Source: Aralia elata
Taxonomy: Eukaryota; Streptophyta; Magnoliopsida; Apiales; Araliaceae
NCBI GenBank assembly: GCA_034770075.1
Contig: CM068382.1
Coordinates: 87,413,766-87,477,765, forward strand
Direction of reading: 5' to 3'
DNA: 64,000 bases
Below the pieces are notes generated by a model, which did not search any database, was not told where the DNA came from, and was given only the letters and a program-made list of their open reading frames with translations. A program made the translations under genes and the position numbers. This document shows positions 23,666 to 35,555 of this stretch, in pieces (positions within the stretch are counted from its first letter, which is position 1; the number at the start of each line of letters is the position of its first letter).

Positions 23666-24010
23666 AAGCAGTTATAATGCCCAAATTATTTTAAGTATAT
23701 AGTACAAAAGTTCTATTTACAAGCAGTTATAATGTCCGATTTATTTCTCTTATATATTAGAAAATATACGTTTATAAGCAGTTACTATGTCCGAATTTCT
23801 TCAACTATTTAGTAAAAATATTCATTTTATAAGCAGTTATAATGCTGAAATTTTCTCAAATATAATAGCCGAATATTCATTTTGCAAGCAGTTATAATGC
23901 TCAATTTATTTTAAATATAGTTGAAAAATATTCATTCTGTAAGCAGTTATAATGCTAAAATTATTTGATGTATAGTAGAAAGAGTCTTATTTATAAGTGG
24001 TTATAATACC
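23666..24010 (+). repeat. 55-bp tandem repeat, 7 copies, in LTR C
   Basis: AAGCAGTTATAATG recurs at 23666, 23721, 23776, 23831, 23886, 23941 and (as AAGTGGTTATAATA) 23995. The conserved part is about 20 bp; the AT-rich remainder varies, suggesting selection or conversion on the core word. Confidence 0.9.
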
Positions 24011-26901
24011 CGAAATAAAACTTAAAAGATTTAATCGTTAAAATGCTTAATTAGCCCATCATAATCCAAGGAAAGGAAAATGCTTGGAGGATAAAAGTTC
24101 TAGAGCTTACACTTCAGGAGATTGAGCGAGGAATGAAACATTAGCGTTAACATATTATCCATATTCAGGCAAGTCTACTTATTTGTTGAAATGCACTCCG
24201 TGCAATAACGTGTCTTATTTATGAAGTTTATTGTTATGCAAGTATTGTTTCTTTTGCACCCCGTGCACTAACATGCTTGTTATCTTTTATGTGTAACGTG
24301 ATAGTGATTGTTGAATTTCAATTGAAAACCATGCTAGTATCTGAGTTGAACAACTCTCTTGTATGGACATGAGTTTAAGATGTGTTAGGGAACCGATCTA
24401 ACTCACTGAGGTAACATTTTTCGCAGTGTAGAGGTATCGTAGAAACGATATACACTGTTGATATAATTGTAGCAGTGTTGATGAGACGAGGAACTAATTC
24501 ATTAGTTCGTGGGTGGGGAACCACTCAGTTCACTATACTGATAATCGTTGAAATCTTGTATCAGCTTATTCTGTATATATATCTTGAAAAGGTGATTCTC
24601 TTCTCATATATATATCTGTTAGTCTTGTTGGGCATTCTTATGCTCATTCTTGCAATTATCTTAAAACAAATTACAGTTAAGGAAGAATTACCAGACGATT
24701 CTGGCGGTACAAAGAAAGTTGAAGATGTAGAAGTCATTTAAACTATGTTAGATTAACATTATTGGCAATGTCTAGAAAGTTCTGACGAGGAAAAGGGTTA
24801 GGTCATTTAATTGCGCGCCATTTTAACGGAAAACCCCCTCTTTCCTGGGAACTGCCTAGTTACTAATACTGCTAGTCTCATATAGAGAAATGGAGATTTG
24901 TGTTTAAGTCTTTTAGGACTTATTTGTAATAAGAACAAGTAACCTGGGAATGATGTAACAATGAAAAAAATGACATTTTATAATATTATCACTTTTTCGC
25001 ATTTTACTTTGATTATTAGAAGTTAAGATTTCTATATACGATTCAAATCAATTATATTGCGAGTTTTTATAGACATTTATTGTGTACAGTACCTTTAAGT
25101 TAATGAATGTTATGAATAAGGTTGTACAAGTCAGCACGAAGTCCGACCTGGCTAAAAGAAGCTAGCAGGTGGATTTTCGGGGCGTGACAATGCACCCCTC
25201 TATGATTCGCCGGAAGAAATCGTCAGATAGTGAAGGGCCGACACCCGATCCACTCGCACCACTAGCGCCGGTGGGTAGGCGACGCCAAGATCTCGCAGCA
25301 GGTACTAAAGTGTAGGTTGGGACTCTGGGAATGCCCACAACTCTACCCTTCTTTGGTCCCCCTGTAGCCTGCAGCCAGTCCTCCAAATCCTCATCAGCGC
25401 GCGTCGAATCATCTATGTCATCGTCACGTCTTTGGCTGCTCCGGGCCACGACAAGGTCCTCGAACCGTCGTTGAAAAAAACACATTAATATATGAAAAGC
25501 ACAGTATGTAAAAGAATACAAATGAATTTAAAGAATTTAAATACATACTAAATAAAAGAATTAAATTACTTACAGCAATGCGCTATGCCTCAGGTGAGAT
25601 ATAACCACCTTCACCTTTCTTCTGGTGGGCGTGCCACCAAAACTCTAAGCGCGACGGTGGGTGCTTAAGACTAACCTCGAGTCTCTCCCTGTAAAGGTCG
25701 TACGACTGAAACCCCGTGCAGTGTGGGAGACGACTTTGCTGCCGGGCTGCTATACGTTGTGCCGACTTCTTCTGAAAAGCAGTGCCCTCCCAAATGCTGC
25801 ACATCTGCTCCCACACTGTAGCACTAATAAAATCTGGTCGAAAATCTTTTAATGTCTGTCCATCGGCCATCTTGCTCTGGGCCTTTTTCTTCCAGTCATA
25901 GACCCACTTGTGCAAGTTCATCTCTAAGTATGATCGAAGAACGGTCATGCCATGGGCTTCCTTCCCGTCCTCAAATCGATAATATCTCTGCAATTGACAA
26001 CATAAATCGACATGTCAATATTAATAATAACTTGCAATTGATTATATAAAACTAACATTTTAAATCTTTCTTACCCGAAATTCATCTATAATCAACTGGC
26101 GTGAGCAGTCATCCACATCTGCCCACCTCATCCATGCACTCGAGAATCGGTTGCGCACAATCCTAAGTAACGTGTTCCTTGGAGTCGCGTCAAGGATACT
26201 GCAATTGAAATTAATATGATATACATTTGTTGTTTAATATTTGAAAATTTTAAATGACAAAGTGTATATATATGTAAAACAAAGTATATATAATTCTAAA
26301 CAAATATATTATTAATACAATTGTTGTTATAATTAATACAATGACCAATTATTCCCGACGCGGCATATATGAGGCGCCTGGGGGGGATTCCCTAGCAAGC
26401 CACATGCTAGTCCCCGCGGAGGCCTACGCCGATCACCTATTTGAGAACAATATGTGAATGAATATCATGACAATATACGATATAAAAAAACAATCATAAT
26501 ACTGATAAAAACACTAACATTAAATTATACCTGAAGATCTGGCCTGATCATCGCCCCAACGACCCCCATGGCCCCCACAGGCAGCACGCCCTCCACGATC
26601 ACCGTGTGGTGTACGGGCCATATGTATATAATTGTAAATAAATCAACATAAAATTATAAGACATTTGTAATCACAGTAATTTAAGAGACTTAATTAACAG
26701 AATAATATAAGTTACACCATCATGATTGTACTATTACAAACTATTACATACAGATACAAATAAAAAGACATAAATAGTAATAGTAAATCCATTTTTCACC
26801 ATAATTAATAGAATAATATAAGTTACACTATGAGTCGAAATTAAAATACTACAAACTATTACATACGGATACAACTAAAAAGACATAAATAGCGCATACT
26901 C

Positions 26902-28190
26902 CTAATCATTTATATCATCAAAGCCACCAATATCAGAATCTTCAACTTCGAGTAGTAGCTCTTCATTCTCGCTGTCATCACCATCTTCGTCATCCTCAAT
27001 GATTTCTTCATTTATATCTTCCTCCTCAATAACATTGTCTTCACTTTCGACAGTGAGGATTTCATCCTCGTCTTCACTAGACTCACTAATAACTGTCACA
27101 TCAGCTGGTGTGACACTAGCTGACTCGACTTGTAAAGGTTCATCATCTGGACGGGGAGCCATGCCTTGAAAACCACGAGCTTTGGTGGTTATAACAGCAT
27201 ACCATGAGCTTGCAGGAGTCTTAACACTCCGTGCGTAGTACACCTGCGTTGCTTGACTTGCTAAAATAAAAGGCTCGTCTGAGTTTAGTTTTGACTTAAC
27301 ATTTACTGTCACCAGTCCTGGATTTTTATCTACTTTAACTCCATTTTCAACATCAAACCAATGACAATTGAAGCAAACTATTTCTTTTTGACCCCAATAT
27401 TTGAGAACGACGACTTCTAGCAATCGTCTATACCAGTCATCCTAAAGATTATTGTAGCAGCTACCTATCACCACAACACCAAAATTAGATGAAACGACTT
27501 CCCCAATATCGTAACACTTAATTTTGTAACCGTTGACAATGCAACATCTATAAGTATCTACAAATCTTTCAGGGCCGTCGGCTATAAGCTTTAGTCGAAT
27601 GTTAGCTTTATCATCTGCGATGACCTAATGTACAGTAACACAACATATTCTAAAGTTAATGATGACCTAAGATTCATTCATGAGGGTAAATGCATTTAGA
27701 CATTAATTTAAGAGACTTACTACATCTTTAAACCATTGCACAAATTCTCTATTTCTCAAATTTTGCAAGTCCCCGTCCGATATAATTGGATTCGCTTCAC
27801 GTATCTCAGCATCATATTGACTGCAGTACAGTTATAAACTTAATGTGTATGCAAGGGACTTATAACATGTACAATCGACATAGTTATGGCTACTTAATGT
27901 ATGGTGTTACTTCATTCATGTTTACAAGTGCATATAATATGGCAGCTGCATACTCATTATCGGTCAAGAATCGCCTTTTTTTTCCTGCCGAATGGTTGTA
28001 CAGGATGACTGAAGGCCGTTAATTCTCCATTGTCCTCGTGTGCAATAGCCTCGTTCCGACATAAGCGATTGTGCCTCGTCTGAACATTCGGCTCAAAGTA
28101 CAACGAGTAGAAATTAACAAGCTCCTCCATAACATAACTTTCAGCCTCTACACGAGCTCTATTCTTCACTTTTTGCTTTAGACGTCGCAT
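26902..28190 (-). pseudogene. TNP2-like transposase, C-terminal part (DUF4218/DUF4216 regions)
   Basis: Minus-strand pieces continue the transposase gene. 27957-28190 encodes a DUF4218-like piece (AESYVMEELVNFYSLYFEP). About 27440-27640 encodes RFVDTYRCCIVNGYKIKC. 26902-27423 encodes DUF4216 (LEVVVLKYW; VCFNCHWFD; GVKVDKNPG; DEPFILASQATQVYYA; WYAVITTKARG) followed by a long acidic tail rich in Glu and Asp. An in-frame TAG lies at 27442-27444. These domains follow the transposase core in plant CACTA TNP2/TNPD proteins. The acidic tail is open to its natural stop near 26904. Introns are probable in 27640-27957; I did not settle their borders. Confidence 0.78.
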
Positions 28191-28296
28191 ATATCTGCGT
28201 GGGTTTGCATATGCATGGATACATTAGAAAACAAGAATGAACATTTTAGCATATTAAAAACATTAATGTCATTACCTCTCGAATGGATATATCCAT

Positions 28297-30098
28297 CTAT
28301 ATTGCACGGGACCACCTCACTTGGCTTCGTTGTTGCAGATGAATAGGCAAATGCTCCATTGAATCAAAAAACGATGGAGGGAATATCATTTCTAACTTGC
28401 ACATTATTTCCACTATCTGCATCTCCATTTTATCTATGTCGTTGAGATGGAGCTCTGTTAAGCATAGATCTCTAAAGAAATTAGAAAGATCTGTTAGTGG
28501 ATCAACCACACGTTTTGGCAACAAGTCGATAAATGCCACGGGGATCAGCTTCTGCATGAAAACGTGACAATCATGACTTTTTAGACCCCGAAACTTCAGC
28601 TCTTCGACTTTACAACACCTTGCTATATTTGAAGCATAACCATCTGGGAGCTTCAGTCCACTGATCCAATTACATAGCAATATCAACTGCTCTCTGGTCA
28701 AAGTATAATCAGCTTTAGGCGTTACCTTCTTACCACCCTCCTCAAACAGCCACAAATGTTCTCGAATGTTCATTTCTGCCAAATCAAGTCTCGACTTGTT
28801 GTTATCCTTTGTTCTACCACTGGCATCTAGGACTGTATAAAAGATGTTATCAAATACATTCTTTTCGGTATGCATCGGATCTAAACAATGACGGATATAG
28901 AGTGTATGCCAATAAGGCAGCTCAAAGAACATGCAACGATGGGTCCAGTTGTGAACCTAACCATAACCATAAGCTCGCTCTAGTCTGTGAATCTTCCTTG
29001 GAGGTGGAAATTTCAAATGACTAAGCCAACTCAACACTGCTGCCCCAGAAAGACGGTCAGGTACTTGAGGTTTTCTGTTTTTCGATTGAATTGTCTACTC
29101 ATCCATCAATAACGATGTTTAATCGGCAAAAACTGTCTAGAAGTTGCAAAGAAACTAATTTTCCCCCCATGTTTGAGCCGCGTAGCTTTAACTGACCCCA
29201 TACACACGGGACATGATAAGCCCCCGTGAGTCGACCATCCACTGATCATTCCTAACACCGGGAAGTCATTTATGGTCCACAGTAAAGCTGCCCTCATTTC
29301 AAAGTTTTATTTAAGAGATACATCATAAGTTTGAACCCCTTTATACCACAACATCTTCAACTCATCAACTAATGGCCTGAGGTAGACATTGATGTCTTTA
29401 CTTGGACTCGTATCACCCGAAATCAGTAAAGCCATGAACATGTAGGGATCTTTCATGCACATCGAGGGTGGAAGGTTATACACAACAATAATCACTGGCC
29501 AAGTTGAGTAGGGCTTGGTGTAAGGCCCATTAAACAGATTAAAACCATTCGTAGCAAGTCCAAGCCTAACATTACGAACCTCTTTAGCAAACGAGGGGTG
29601 CTTTCTGTCAAAAATTTTCCACTCAAGCCCATCTGTTGGGTGCGTCAGTTGACCTTCGACTATGTCCCGTGTTGAGTGCCACCTCATATCATCGGCGGTG
29701 TGTGTTGACATGAACAACCGCTGAAGCCTCGGTGCAATGGGAAAGTAACGTAAGATCTTTCTCGCCACGTCTTTTCCCTTTTTCAAGCGTTGTTCATAGT
29801 ATCTACTTGTACCGCAGATATCACATGACCTTTTATCTTTATTGTCATCATCGTAATACAACATACAATCATTCTCACAAGCATCAATCTTCTCATACCC
29901 TAGATTAAGCCTTTTCACCAGTTTCTTCACATCGTAGTACGATTCCGGTAACTTATTGCCTGCCGGTAAGAACTCCTTCACAATGTTGAGCAGTTCATTA
30001 AAACCTCTCTCGCTGCAGTTATGCTCGTTCTTGAAGTGCAAAATCTTAGTCACTACAGATAACACGGTGTATTTTTCGTGTCCGTCATACAGTGGCAT
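28297..30098 (-). pseudogene. TNP2-like CACTA transposase core (Transposase_21 family), several stops
   Basis: The catalytic part of the En/Spm transposase that binds and cuts the CACTA ends. Minus-strand frames in order: 30098-29307 (CDICGTSRYYEQR; LRYFPIAPRLQRLFMS; DDMRWHSTRD; FNLFNGPYTKPYSTWPVI; YNLPPSMCMK), 29297-29106 (INDFPVLGMISGWSTHGG; CPVCM) and 28932-28297 (HCLDPMHTEKNVFDNI; LPDGYASNIARC; GLKSHDCHVFMQKLIP; FPPSFFDSMEHLPIHL). These match, block by block, conserved stretches of plant Transposase_21 proteins and the start of DUF4218. Stops separate the frames (after VSLK near 29306 and after IKHRY near 29105), and 28935-29105 is readable only with frame changes. It is inactive. Confidence 0.85.
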
Positions 30099-30529
30099 CG
30101 CTGATTCATGTAATAACTGATAGAAACCCTTAGCCCCGTCATTCGGCTCTTGCTCGACGCTATCGTCATCCCTATTTGTATTCCACTAAAAGAATGAACC
30201 AGCAGCTTCGACTATCATGTTAGTACAGTCAAAGGTATCGTCAGCTCTGGATTCCGGTTCAGATTTATGTTCATTCAACCAGGTTTCCCCATGTAGATCC
30301 ATGTGTTATAACCCTATTTGAACCCATACGCAAATAGGTCGCACATGACATCACTCATTTCCTTCCACACTTCATTCACACACCTCTTACAAGGACATCT
30401 GATCTCATCGCCGCTGACTTGCTCAAATGCAAAATTGAGAAATTGTTCAACCCCACTACGGTACTCATGGCTAAGCCCACTCTTATCAGTTGCTACCCTA
30501 CGTTCCATCCAACTTCGATCAACAAACAT
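30099..30529 (-). pseudogene. TNP2-like transposase N-terminus (transposase-associated domain)
   Basis: Start MFVDRSWMERR at 30529, then SGVEQFLNFAFEQ and the cysteine motif IRCPCKRCVNE of the transposase-associated domain (PF13963 type), which precedes Transposase_21 in plant CACTA proteins. It ends at a TAG (30311-30313) right after DLFAYGFK. A one-base frame change then lies in the region that should read GY..W..HGE. Another TAG is at 30186-30188 before an acidic linker leading to MPLYDGHEK. Upstream to about 31500 is non-coding and probably holds the promoter and 5' UTR of this gene. Confidence 0.8.
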
Positions 30530-31526
30530 CTTGGTGCTATATATGAGGAAAAATAAAACACAAATAAGAGGATTATTCGAGATCGAAACATTCAGGACTA
30601 TATATATAGGGTATATATAGTACTTTTGGTTATTGCACAAAATAGAAGTTGTTACAAAATTTAGGGTATATATAATACTTTTGGTACTATATATACGGTA
30701 TATATAGTAGTATAGAAGCTGTTATTCGAGATCGAAACATTCAGTACTATATATAGGGTATATATAGTACTTTTGGTTATTGCACAAAATAAAAGTTGTT
30801 ACAAAATATTTTTGATGAACTCTCTTTTGTTATTCAACTTGGTTGTGATAATATCATTTTGTAATCTCATTGCTAACAAGCAATTAGTCTTTTAACTCAA
30901 ATGTTTTTTTTTGGCTAAGCAAGTTTATATTTATAACTCCAAAAATTACATGATTATATCTAGCCAAATACTCTTAGCCATATGTACATCCCATCTTATA
31001 GCACCAAACCTTTTCTTTTCAAATACAAAAATCCAAACCAATTAATCACGCAAACAAACCCAACCCAAATGTCAAACCCAACCTTACACATACAATGAAG
31101 CAATAAACAAGAAAATTGACAGCAGCATAATACTCCATTCCAAACCCAGCAATCACTAGACCCAAAACCATTAAAAGACCAACAAATAAAGCATGATACC
31201 ATGAAAAGAAATCAAACCACAAACCCATCCCAAATGTCAAACTTCTCTCTCCCTTTATTCTAAATCATTATTTTTTATTGTTAAATCATCATTATTAAAC
31301 TAAATACCCAACGAGTAACTATATCAAAAACATATATTTAGAATTTGCAAATAAAACTAATTGGATGTAAAAGAGTTGATACCAGAATTCAATAGTGATG
31401 GCGGTAAAGAAGTTGCAGCGGCGGAGAGGTGGCGGCTGGAGTAAAGAAGAAGAAGGAAGTAGAGGGGGACCGCTGGCGGCCGGAGGAACGACCGAAAGGA
31501 GGTACGACAACAAATGTTGGTCGATT
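30530..31526. other. CACTA element non-coding region upstream of the TNP2-like gene
   Basis: AT-rich. A TATATAGGGTATATATAGTACTTTTGG-like segment is repeated at 30598-30628, 30660-30700 and 30745-30780 with its surroundings (TTCGAGATCGAAACATTCAG recurs at about 30580 and 30728): a short diverged direct repeat. No gene seen. Confidence 0.5.
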
Positions 31527-33420
31527 TGACAACCGATAAAACACGCACAAGTATACGCGGTCTAACAAGTAATATAATAAAAGTAGAGTGTCGAACCCAC
31601 GAGGAATTATAACTAATATTCACCAAATACCGACTTTATATCGCTTCAATCTTATTTAAACAGTTAAATCGAAGATATGAAATTAATCTAATTAATTCTA
31701 ATTATTAAAGCAAGTAGATGGATAACGATTGGTATCTAAGGTGCTGCAAGCTAAGATTATAATTATTTCCCCACACAAGCATTATGTCGAACACTTGGTG
31801 TGCTATGTTTTATCAAACGTCATAACTATCTCTCTTTGGCCTAATGGTCACGGTGGAATGTCGACCGAGAACTCATAAGCATTCATACCTTTCTTCCGAG
31901 GTAAGTATGAACGTTTCCTATCAAAGATCTACCCAAAAGAGAATAGAACTGAAAAGATCATCAAAGCTAGGTAATAATCCTCACATTCCTATGCGAATTA
32001 TTCAAAGTAGAGAATTAAGGCATAAGTTCTCAATTAGGCCACACATGGCATATAAGTATATTCCTATCTCATACACAAATTAGGCAATCTATTGGTATAG
32101 ACAAATCCTAATCACATGCCAACATATCTAGACATGCATCTATAATCCACTTCCATTTCTTATAGATTACCAAAATCATCACTAAGGTCTTTAGCAAGAA
32201 TCATTAAGCACAAATATATTGAACCAAACCAAATGGTGCCAACCAAAGAGATAAGCTAATCAATTCAAACAACAAAGGGTTTCATTATAACCTTAGAGCA
32301 AATATTTAGTTGATAGCTTTTAAGCTAAACATAAGTAGCAATAAATACAACATTTATAGATTACAACATCAAAGGAAATACTAGAGAAGAATAAACTCTG
32401 TCAAGCCTTCTTCAATCTCCAAGAAAACCAATCAATAATGCTTTCCAATCCATGTTGCTAAGTGCTCTTGATGCTCCAAGGAATTCCAATCCTCTCACTA
32501 ATCTATGTTGTTAACTAAAGCTATTTACAAAGATAAAGAGAAAATAAACTAAGCTAAGCTATGGAGATGAGAGAAAATATGGGTTTCTAAGCTATCCCCT
32601 ATGTCCTCTCTCTCTTTCTACCTCTAGGTTGCTGATGAATTGAAGGATTTTTGTTTTTGGGTCACTAGGTTAGGCATTTATCAACCCTGTTCTGCCCAGA
32701 ATTCGTGTTTGGCGCTGCGGCGTGGGCATTTGGCCTGAAACTCGCGCTGCAGCTTGGTTCATAACTTTGGCTACTGCTAGTTGGCGCTGCAGCGTGGCCA
32801 TTTACACTAGGAATTCGCGCTGCAGCGAGGGTGTCTGAGTCTGGATTTCCAGCTTCGACGTCTGTTGGAAATATGACCATAACTTCTTCTTCCGAACTCG
32901 GATTAAGGCGATTAAAGAGGATATGAAAAGCTAAGAAGTAGCTCTACAACTTTGATAACTGGAGCTCGTCGAGATAATGGCCGGAGCAAGTCTCAAATTG
33001 GCCGGGAAGCAGCTGATGTGTAAAATGCATGCAAAATCCGATGGTAAAAGGACCATAACTCTCTCATACGAACTTCAAATTGGATGATCCCGGATGCTAT
33101 GGAAAGCTAAGATAAAGATCTACAACTTTCATTCTTTGAGTTTTGAGAGATTCAGATTAAATCATGGGTGAAATTGAGAAACAAGCAGCTGGAATGCCAA
33201 ATTCAAGCCAACAACGCATCGATCCAAGGGGCTTTTATTTCAATTCCTACAAAACAACGTAAAAACACATACAAATAATACAACAACATATAAAAGTATT
33301 ATAAAGCCACATTGTATGACAATTAGATAAAAATAAACATAAAGTACCTAAGAACATACAAATTTATCAATTCGAAAGTACCCAATTCGTAGGTATAAAA
33401 ACCATTCATCAGCGAACTGC
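31527..33420. repeat. Unclassified nested repeat inside the CACTA element
   Basis: It begins TGACAACCGATAAAACACGC with the word AAGTATACGCGGTC, and ends near AAAAACCATTCATCA. I recall this opening (cacgcaagtatacgcgg...gagtgtcgaacccacgagg) from dispersed repeats or LTRs in many plants but cannot assign a family. No frame of note. It contains three GCGCTGC(A/G)GCG words at about 32712, 32783 and 32817, and two blocks with CCATAACT and CTACAACTTT near 32876-32960 and 33052-33140 that repeat each other. Target duplication not found; borders approximate. Confidence 0.5.
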
Positions 33421-33589
33421 AGAATGAGCTAAGCTAGGGGATGGGCAACTTTTGTTGTAATCTCCACAACTGTTGAGGAAAATTGTGGAATCAATTGGGC
33501 GAAATGGCGAACTGTAAAATCAATTGAGCAACCAGGGCGAACTAGAATAACGAATTGAGAGGGAAATATGAAAATCAAAGAGGGAAAAA

Positions 33590-33944
33590 AATAGACTCGT
33601 TGCCATCGGGGCCAGGGTTTTTAAAGGGACTCATTCTCGACGGCAAGACCGTCGATATTACCCCCGTCGTGAATGACTCATTAGCGACGGCGCTACCGTC
33701 GCCTATAACATTTTGTCCGTCGCTAATACCTTTTGCCTCCACCGCCAAAATTCCGCGCCAAATCCTTCCACTTTGTCGACGGCAGTAAAGTCATTACCGA
33801 CGGGCCGTCGTCGCCAACCAACTTGAAAATGAAAGTGCCGACGGTTCCCATTAACGACGGCTTTCCCGTCGGGAGTGATGTCATTCGCGACGGGACATTG
33901 GCCGTCGCCAATGACCCCGTCGCCAATGACCCTTTTTTGTAGTG
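33590..33944. repeat. Right terminal inverted repeat and subterminal repeats of the CACTA element
   Basis: Ends TTTTTTGTAGTG at 33944 with GTCGCCAATGACC and GACGGGAGTG-like subterminal motifs as on the left. Small frames such as 33703-34089 overlap it and are not genes. Confidence 0.85.
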
Positions 33945-35555
33945 AAACAACTCGGCGAAACGCCTGCGGCATGCCCTGACAGCCAACTAGGCAGCCAGAA
34001 GTAGTGTCGCGTGCCCGCATGCGCCCAGGCCTGCCTGCCCTGGCAGGCTTCCTGCTTTGGCAGACTGACCCCCTCCTTCCGAACCTCATAACATGCTCAT
34101 TTTCAATTGGAATTAGTCCGTTCTTATATCATTTTCGAGCTTGTAACATGCTCTACAATTTTCCCCGAGTGGAAAAGTTTTCCAGACTCTATAACAGGCC
34201 GAAAAAGTGGCCCAAACAGTCTTCGTTGACTGATTTGTTTTTTACTTTTGGCAGATTCGACTATACTTCTTCCGAAAGCCATAACTCCTTCATCCCATGT
34301 CGGAATTTGGTCGTTCTTACGTCTATGGCTTCGTTATTTAATGAATTTATAAGACCCCCTTAAAATAATAATTTTTGCATAACTTAAACAAAACAGATTT
34401 TTAACCAAAATGGACAGAACTTAAATTAGGGTTTTTCCTTTCTTCTTACTAGTTTTATAAAAATTTGTCATGACTTCGTTATAAAAGGTTTCTCCTCCAT
34501 TCCAATTAGGTGTTGTTCATCACTCCTAAGAGTATAAAACAACATCTTAGAACTTAATTTTTACAATTTGAACACCATATAAAAAGTGTCCCAAAACAGT
34601 CCATGAATTTCATTTTCCATCCATCACGCTAAGGTTTTCCATTTTTATTATTGATTTCACTTTCATGGCATTTACCGGTAGTTTATCAAGCATAAATATA
34701 TAATCCACCTTATACCTTCAAGATTATCATGATCTTCCAACAAACAAACAAAACAAGTTTATATAAAACTTAAAGTACTTAAAAATGAAAATTTAAGGCT
34801 TTTGTTCTTACCCTTGGTGATCTTTTCTTCTTCTTATTATTACCTTAATTATGGTTGATTATAGTCCACTCCTCCTTGCTCCTCTATATATCCGGATCTC
34901 TCACTCTCTCTATATCCTCTCTTGCTCTTCTTTTATCTCTTTCTTTACTTAGAAAAATACTTGAAATGAAATTAATAAAAGAAAGCAAGTATACTTGCTC
35001 TCTCTTATTTATAGGCAATCCAAGGTTAGGGTAGTTTAGTCATTTAGGCCACTTAACCATGCTCTAGTTAACTAATCTAACTTCAATTAACTTAACTAAA
35101 GCTAAACAAAATGATGGCTTAAAGACTTGTTTGGCTAAATTAATGAGAATGGAGGGGACACAAATCTAGCACTTGATTGATTAGGATAGAACTTACTATA
35201 AATGGTAAGTGACTCACCACTTTGTCCCCCCTCTCTCTCTCATAACTCATCTCCCACATTCAGCTTATGTTAAAATGCTAGCATGTGACACTTGGATTTA
35301 CAAGACTTTGGCTCCTAGTATTAGGTTTTAACCCTAAGCTTGAGCCAAAGCTATAACCCTAGCCAAGCCACACTCACCCTAGGCTCCAACCCTTGGCGCA
35401 ACCCTAGCCAAGCCCCTTTCAAACCCTAGGCTTCCAATTAGCTTAGTTAGGCATACTAATTTAGTTACTCATTTCCTTTCTAGTTAGGTTTCCCTAATTC
35501 GTCCAACATGCGAAAAACTGCAAAAAAAAATTCGTCAATTTTATTAGAGATTACA
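33945..35555 (-). repeat. 5' part of the split LTR of element D
   Basis: On the minus strand the LTR starts at 35555 (TGTAATCTC) and runs to the CACTA insertion; with the other half it totals about 3.3-3.4 kb, similar to LTRs A and E. A TATA-type promoter is at 35006-35013. Directly before the start, on the minus strand, is CTTGAGGACGGGAGA, which looks like a chromovirus polypurine tract. Confidence 0.6.
35006..35013 (-). promoter_or_regulatory. TATA box of LTR D
   Basis: CCTATAAATAAGAGAGAGC on the minus strand, about 540 bp inside the LTR, a typical plant TATA element followed by a purine-rich leader. Position suits the U3/R boundary. Confidence 0.45.

Larger units (their letters stand above)
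22800..25189 (+). mobile_element. Chromovirus remnant C: LTR stub, polypurine tract and full 3' LTR, inserted in the TNPA-like gene
   Basis: Between flanks GTGCA (22795-22799) and ATGCA (25190-25194), a target duplication with one mismatch, lies a 5' LTR stub of about 65 bp (starts TGTAATGTCCTGAATA). Then comes the typical chromovirus end TTCGAGGACGAAATTCTTGG with a purine tract, then a full LTR at 22904-25189 (TGTAATACTCCGAATA to GGGGCGTGACA). Everything from most of the 5' LTR to nearly the end of pol is deleted. The host frame of the TNPA-like gene continues cleanly on both sides, which confirms the borders. Confidence 0.85.
22608..26621 (-). pseudogene. TNPA-like gene of the CACTA element (plant transposase, Ptta/En/Spm family), split by LTR C
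   Basis: Minus-strand exons read by splice sites: 26531-26621 (starts MARTPHGDRGGR), a small GC-rich exon near 26340-26440, 26075-26198 (RIVRNRFSSAWMRW), 25574-25987 (RYYRFEDGKEAHG; MWEQ-type WEQMCSIWEG; LEFWWHAHQKKGEGGY) and a last exon from about 25475. The set RYYRF, EFW..H and GGY is typical of plant transposase Pfam family PF03004. Exons 3 and 4 join in frame as DEFR then RYYRF. Damage: an in-frame TAG at 25583-25585 and a missing AG at the last acceptor. The last exon is cut at 25190 by LTR C. When the 22800-25189 insertion is skipped, the frame runs on without a break (QHAQEVVHGSIDLTTSVDEL) to a TAG at 22608-22610. Such small proteins bind the subterminal motifs. Confidence 0.75.
17781..33944 (-). 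mobile_element. CACTA (En/Spm-type) DNA transposon, 16.2 kb including nested insertions
   Basis: The left end reads CACTACAAAAAAGGAGGTCA; the right end, on the minus strand, reads CACTACAAAAAAGGGTCATT. Both are followed by many subterminal GTCATTGCCGACGGC / GCCGTCGCCAATGAC motifs in both directions (17781-18190 and about 33590-33944), the classic CACTA arrangement for binding of the small transposase protein. Between them lie a TNP2-like transposase gene and a TNPA-like gene, both on the minus strand and both broken, as well as a 167-bp minisatellite. The 3-bp flanks differ (GTA left, AAA right), so the target duplication has mutated or an end has been rearranged. It splits LTR D. Net size without LTR C (2.4 kb) and the 1.9-kb repeat at 31527 would be about 12 kb. 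Confidence 0.88.
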
